This document shows positions 23,550 through 24,482 of a stretch of DNA of 24,482 nucleotides, one piece after another. This DNA comes from Cyanobacteria bacterium UBA2566. Lineage in GTDB: Bacteria; Cyanobacteriota; Cyanobacteriia; Cyanobacteriales; Desertifilaceae. The stretch's first letter is position 1. Each line of letters starts with the position of its first letter. The notes under the pieces are model-generated. The model made no database searches, was not told where the DNA came from, and worked only from the letters and a program-made list of their open reading frames with translations. The stretch covers positions 1-24,482 of the forward strand of contig DDLS01000100.1 in assembly GCA_002340255.1 (NCBI GenBank). Reading direction: 5' to 3'. The translations under genes were made by a program, and so were the position numbers.

Positions 23550-23581
23550 TTAACAACAAACCAAAGCATAGCAGACTTTCC

Positions 23582-23618
23582 ACCACTGACATCCTACTTG
23601 CAAAGTAGGCGCTCTGCC
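23582..23618 (-). other. Inverted 37-bp partial copy of tRNA-Ala
   Basis: Read on the minus strand, this segment matches tRNA-Ala positions 23494-23530 (end of D loop, whole anticodon arm, variable loop, start of T arm) at 33 of 37 bases. Two of the four changes are a compensatory pair in the anticodon stem (CCTGC/GCAGG becomes CCTAC/GTAGG). The loop TTTGCAA is unchanged. It lacks both acceptor strands, so it cannot be a functional tRNA. Confidence 0.85.
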
Positions 23619-23805
23619 TAAAATCTGCCTAAATCCAATCTAACACCCCCAAAATGAACGGGCAAGCAATAGGTTAAGTAAGATAGATGGTAATAAGAGT
23701 TTTCTATAGATTTCATAGATAAATTCAAGGGGTTCCCCCTGGAGGAAATCAACGAACTCTTCCAAAAGCTCTAAAATCACCCTTCAACTTCAGACGCAAC
23801 TACTG

Positions 23806-23828
23806 TCACACCGTGAATCACGGTGTGA
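23806..23828. repeat. 10-bp perfect hairpin with GTGAATCAC apex
   Basis: TCACACCGTG pairs with CACGGTGTGA around AAT. The apex GTG-AAT-CAC is identical to that of the hairpin at 23880-23900, although the outer stem bases differ. The two form a related pair. Confidence 0.75.
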
Positions 23829-23879
23829 TGAGAGATAAGAGGGTAAGGGGAGTTAAATTTTCCTTCTCTCTGTTGCTAT

Positions 23880-23900
23880 CACCAGGTGAATCACCTGGTG
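23880..23900. repeat. 9-bp perfect hairpin with GTGAATCAC apex
   Basis: CACCAGGTG pairs with CACCTGGTG around AAT. Between this and the hairpin at 23806-23828, AGAGATAAGAGGG (from 23831) can pair imperfectly with CCTTCTCTCT (to 23871). The whole may fold as three consecutive stems. Both perfect hairpins are followed by a GATGAGAGA-like sequence. Confidence 0.75.
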
Positions 23901-24006
23901 TTCAGAGATGAGAGAGGACTGCTCCTGCAAAATTCCTATTCTCAACTCACCCTGACAGCAATCATGCATATAATGAACGTCACCCTCAATTACAGTGATA
24001 CTGATT

Positions 24007-24482
24007 ATGCATATACAAGAAGACGGCTTGCACCCTCAAGCCTCCAGGAAAGAAATCACCAATCGCAATCGCACGACCCTAACCCTCTCTGACCAGACGA
24101 GGACGCTTCTAAGGAAGATAGGTAACGGTTCCATGTCGGATGGGGCGTACCTCTCCTCTCAAATCGTCAATGAATTAGTGCGGCGAAAAATCATCAGAAT
24201 TGAATATGAGAAGAGCGGAATAGAGTACCGGCTGCACTCTGGCGAAAAATTAGTTTCCTCTCCCCGATCGGGGAGTGATGAAGCGAAACGGCTCCACCGA
24301 GGGGCTAGGGGTGATAAGCTCTTTCTCAATCCGAAGGTGAACCCCTACGCGGGTAGGGTACTCTCCAAGGAGCAACTAATGAATACTGGACACTTTACCC
24401 ATCGGATGATGAGAGCAATCCTACCGGGTCAGAGAGTGACGGACAGATTTGGTTACTGGTGGATACGAGTGGATAATCCTGA
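24007..24482 (+). CDS. Partial CDS, putative ribbon-helix-helix N-terminus, runs off the window
   Basis: An ATG at 24007 opens 158 codons without a stop up to the window edge; chance of that in random sequence is well below 1%. Residues 22-58 (TTLTLSDQTRTLLRKIGNGS, then MSDGAYLSSQIVNELV) resemble a ribbon-helix-helix DNA-binding fold: a strand of alternating Thr/Leu, then two helices with a GxGSxSxG turn. The remainder is basic (pI high) with a Ser/Arg-rich stretch (84-102) and a C-terminal GYWWIRVDNP. No clear family is recognised. Other possible starts are the GTG at 23995 and the ATG at 24133 (residue 43), which has AGGA at 24112-24115, about 17 bases upstream. The ATG at 24007 has no clear ribosome site. 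A perfect 16-base palindrome (24260-24275) lies inside the frame. It may belong to a mobile or plasmid-like locus beyond the window. Confidence 0.6.
   Translation, partial: MHIQEDGLHPQASRKEITNRNRTTLTLSDQTRTLLRKIGNGSMSDGAYLSSQIVNELVRRKIIRIEYEKSGIEYRLHSGEKLVSSPRSGSDEAKRLHRGARGDKLFLNPKVNPYAGRVLSKEQLMNTGHFTHRMMRAILPGQRVTDRFGYWWIRVDNP
24260..24275. repeat. 16-bp perfect palindrome inside the partial CDS
   Basis: CTCCCCGATCGGGGAG is fully self-complementary and encodes parts of SPRSG in frame. It could be a regulator-binding site or part of a palindromic element inserted in frame. Confidence 0.6.

Larger units (their letters stand above)
23550..24006. other. Intergenic region after tRNA-Ala with hairpins and gene scraps
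   Basis: This 457-base region contains the inverted tRNA fragment, a near-tandem CTGCCTAAAAT/CTGCCTAAATC repeat at 23615-23636, and a short terminal-looking peptide frame at about 23727-23775 ending LEEINELFQKL-stop without a start, perhaps a gene scrap. It also holds the two perfect hairpins at 23806-23828 and 23880-23900. A short frame at 23886-24092 overlaps the next CDS in another phase and is not supported. Confidence 0.5.

Noticed and set aside
23477..23618. Integration site (att) duplication of tRNA-Ala
   Set aside because: Site-specific integration leaves a direct copy of the tRNA 3' end; this copy is inverted and covers the anticodon region, not the 3' end.
23886..24092. 68-codon frame after the second hairpin
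   Set aside because: Non-ATG start inside a hairpin, no family resemblance, and it overlaps the longer open frame from 24007 in another phase.

Overview
The window is chromosomal DNA from a cyanobacterium, probably a filamentous, Oscillatoriales-like one. More than twenty copies of the HIP1 octamer GCGATCGC are scattered through it. The gene content also fits: a cyanobacterial-type FtsH, a Ser/Thr kinase fused to a GUN4 domain, pentapeptide repeats, large hybrid histidine kinases with phytochrome-like GAF and PAS domains, a DUF4359 protein, and short palindromic and tandem repeats between genes. The genus call is inference only.

Layout. (1) 1-3822, all on the minus strand: a small membrane protein with two tandem helical repeats and its own terminator, then a membrane-anchored SH3b-type protein followed by ftsH. 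(2) 3931-13075 is a signalling block. A REC-wHTH-Hpt-REC-GGDEF response regulator (minus) is divergent from a 908-aa hybrid kinase (plus). The 3' end of that kinase overlaps a REC-HisKA-HATPase protein (minus), which lies directly downstream of a 972-aa REC-PAS-GAF-kinase-REC protein (minus). (3) 13190-16248, minus: dihydrouridine synthase, DUF4359 protein, zinc-ribbon/Ser-Thr kinase/GUN4 protein. (4) 16458-18360: a HIT protein (plus), a nucleotidyltransferase (MNT) remnant, and a pentapeptide membrane protein (minus). (5) 18444-22169, plus: a decayed periplasmic binding-protein gene whose last frame runs ATGA-coupled into a 1012-aa membrane hybrid kinase. (6) 22298-24482: a tiny two-helix membrane protein, trhO (minus), tRNA-Ala(UGC) followed by an inverted partial copy of itself, a region of perfect hairpins, and a CDS that runs off the window edge.

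How the genes may work together. Three hybrid kinases end in receivers and none carries an Hpt domain. The only Hpt in the window sits inside the DNA-binding/GGDEF response regulator next to the 908-aa kinase. This suggests, by inference, a phosphorelay from hybrid kinase receiver to Hpt to output. Several modules look repurposed: a pseudo-receiver, a degenerate GGDEF, and two receivers with eroded phosphorylation loops. The trhO, dus and tRNA-Ala genes form a loose tRNA theme but are not adjacent enough to be called a unit.

The items most worth a second look are the inverted tRNA-Ala fragment, the hairpin cluster before the open-ended CDS, the shared uncharacterised tail of the kinases, the bilin-type GAF domain with an altered Cys-Tyr pair, and the two paired-palindrome (REPIN-like) repeats.
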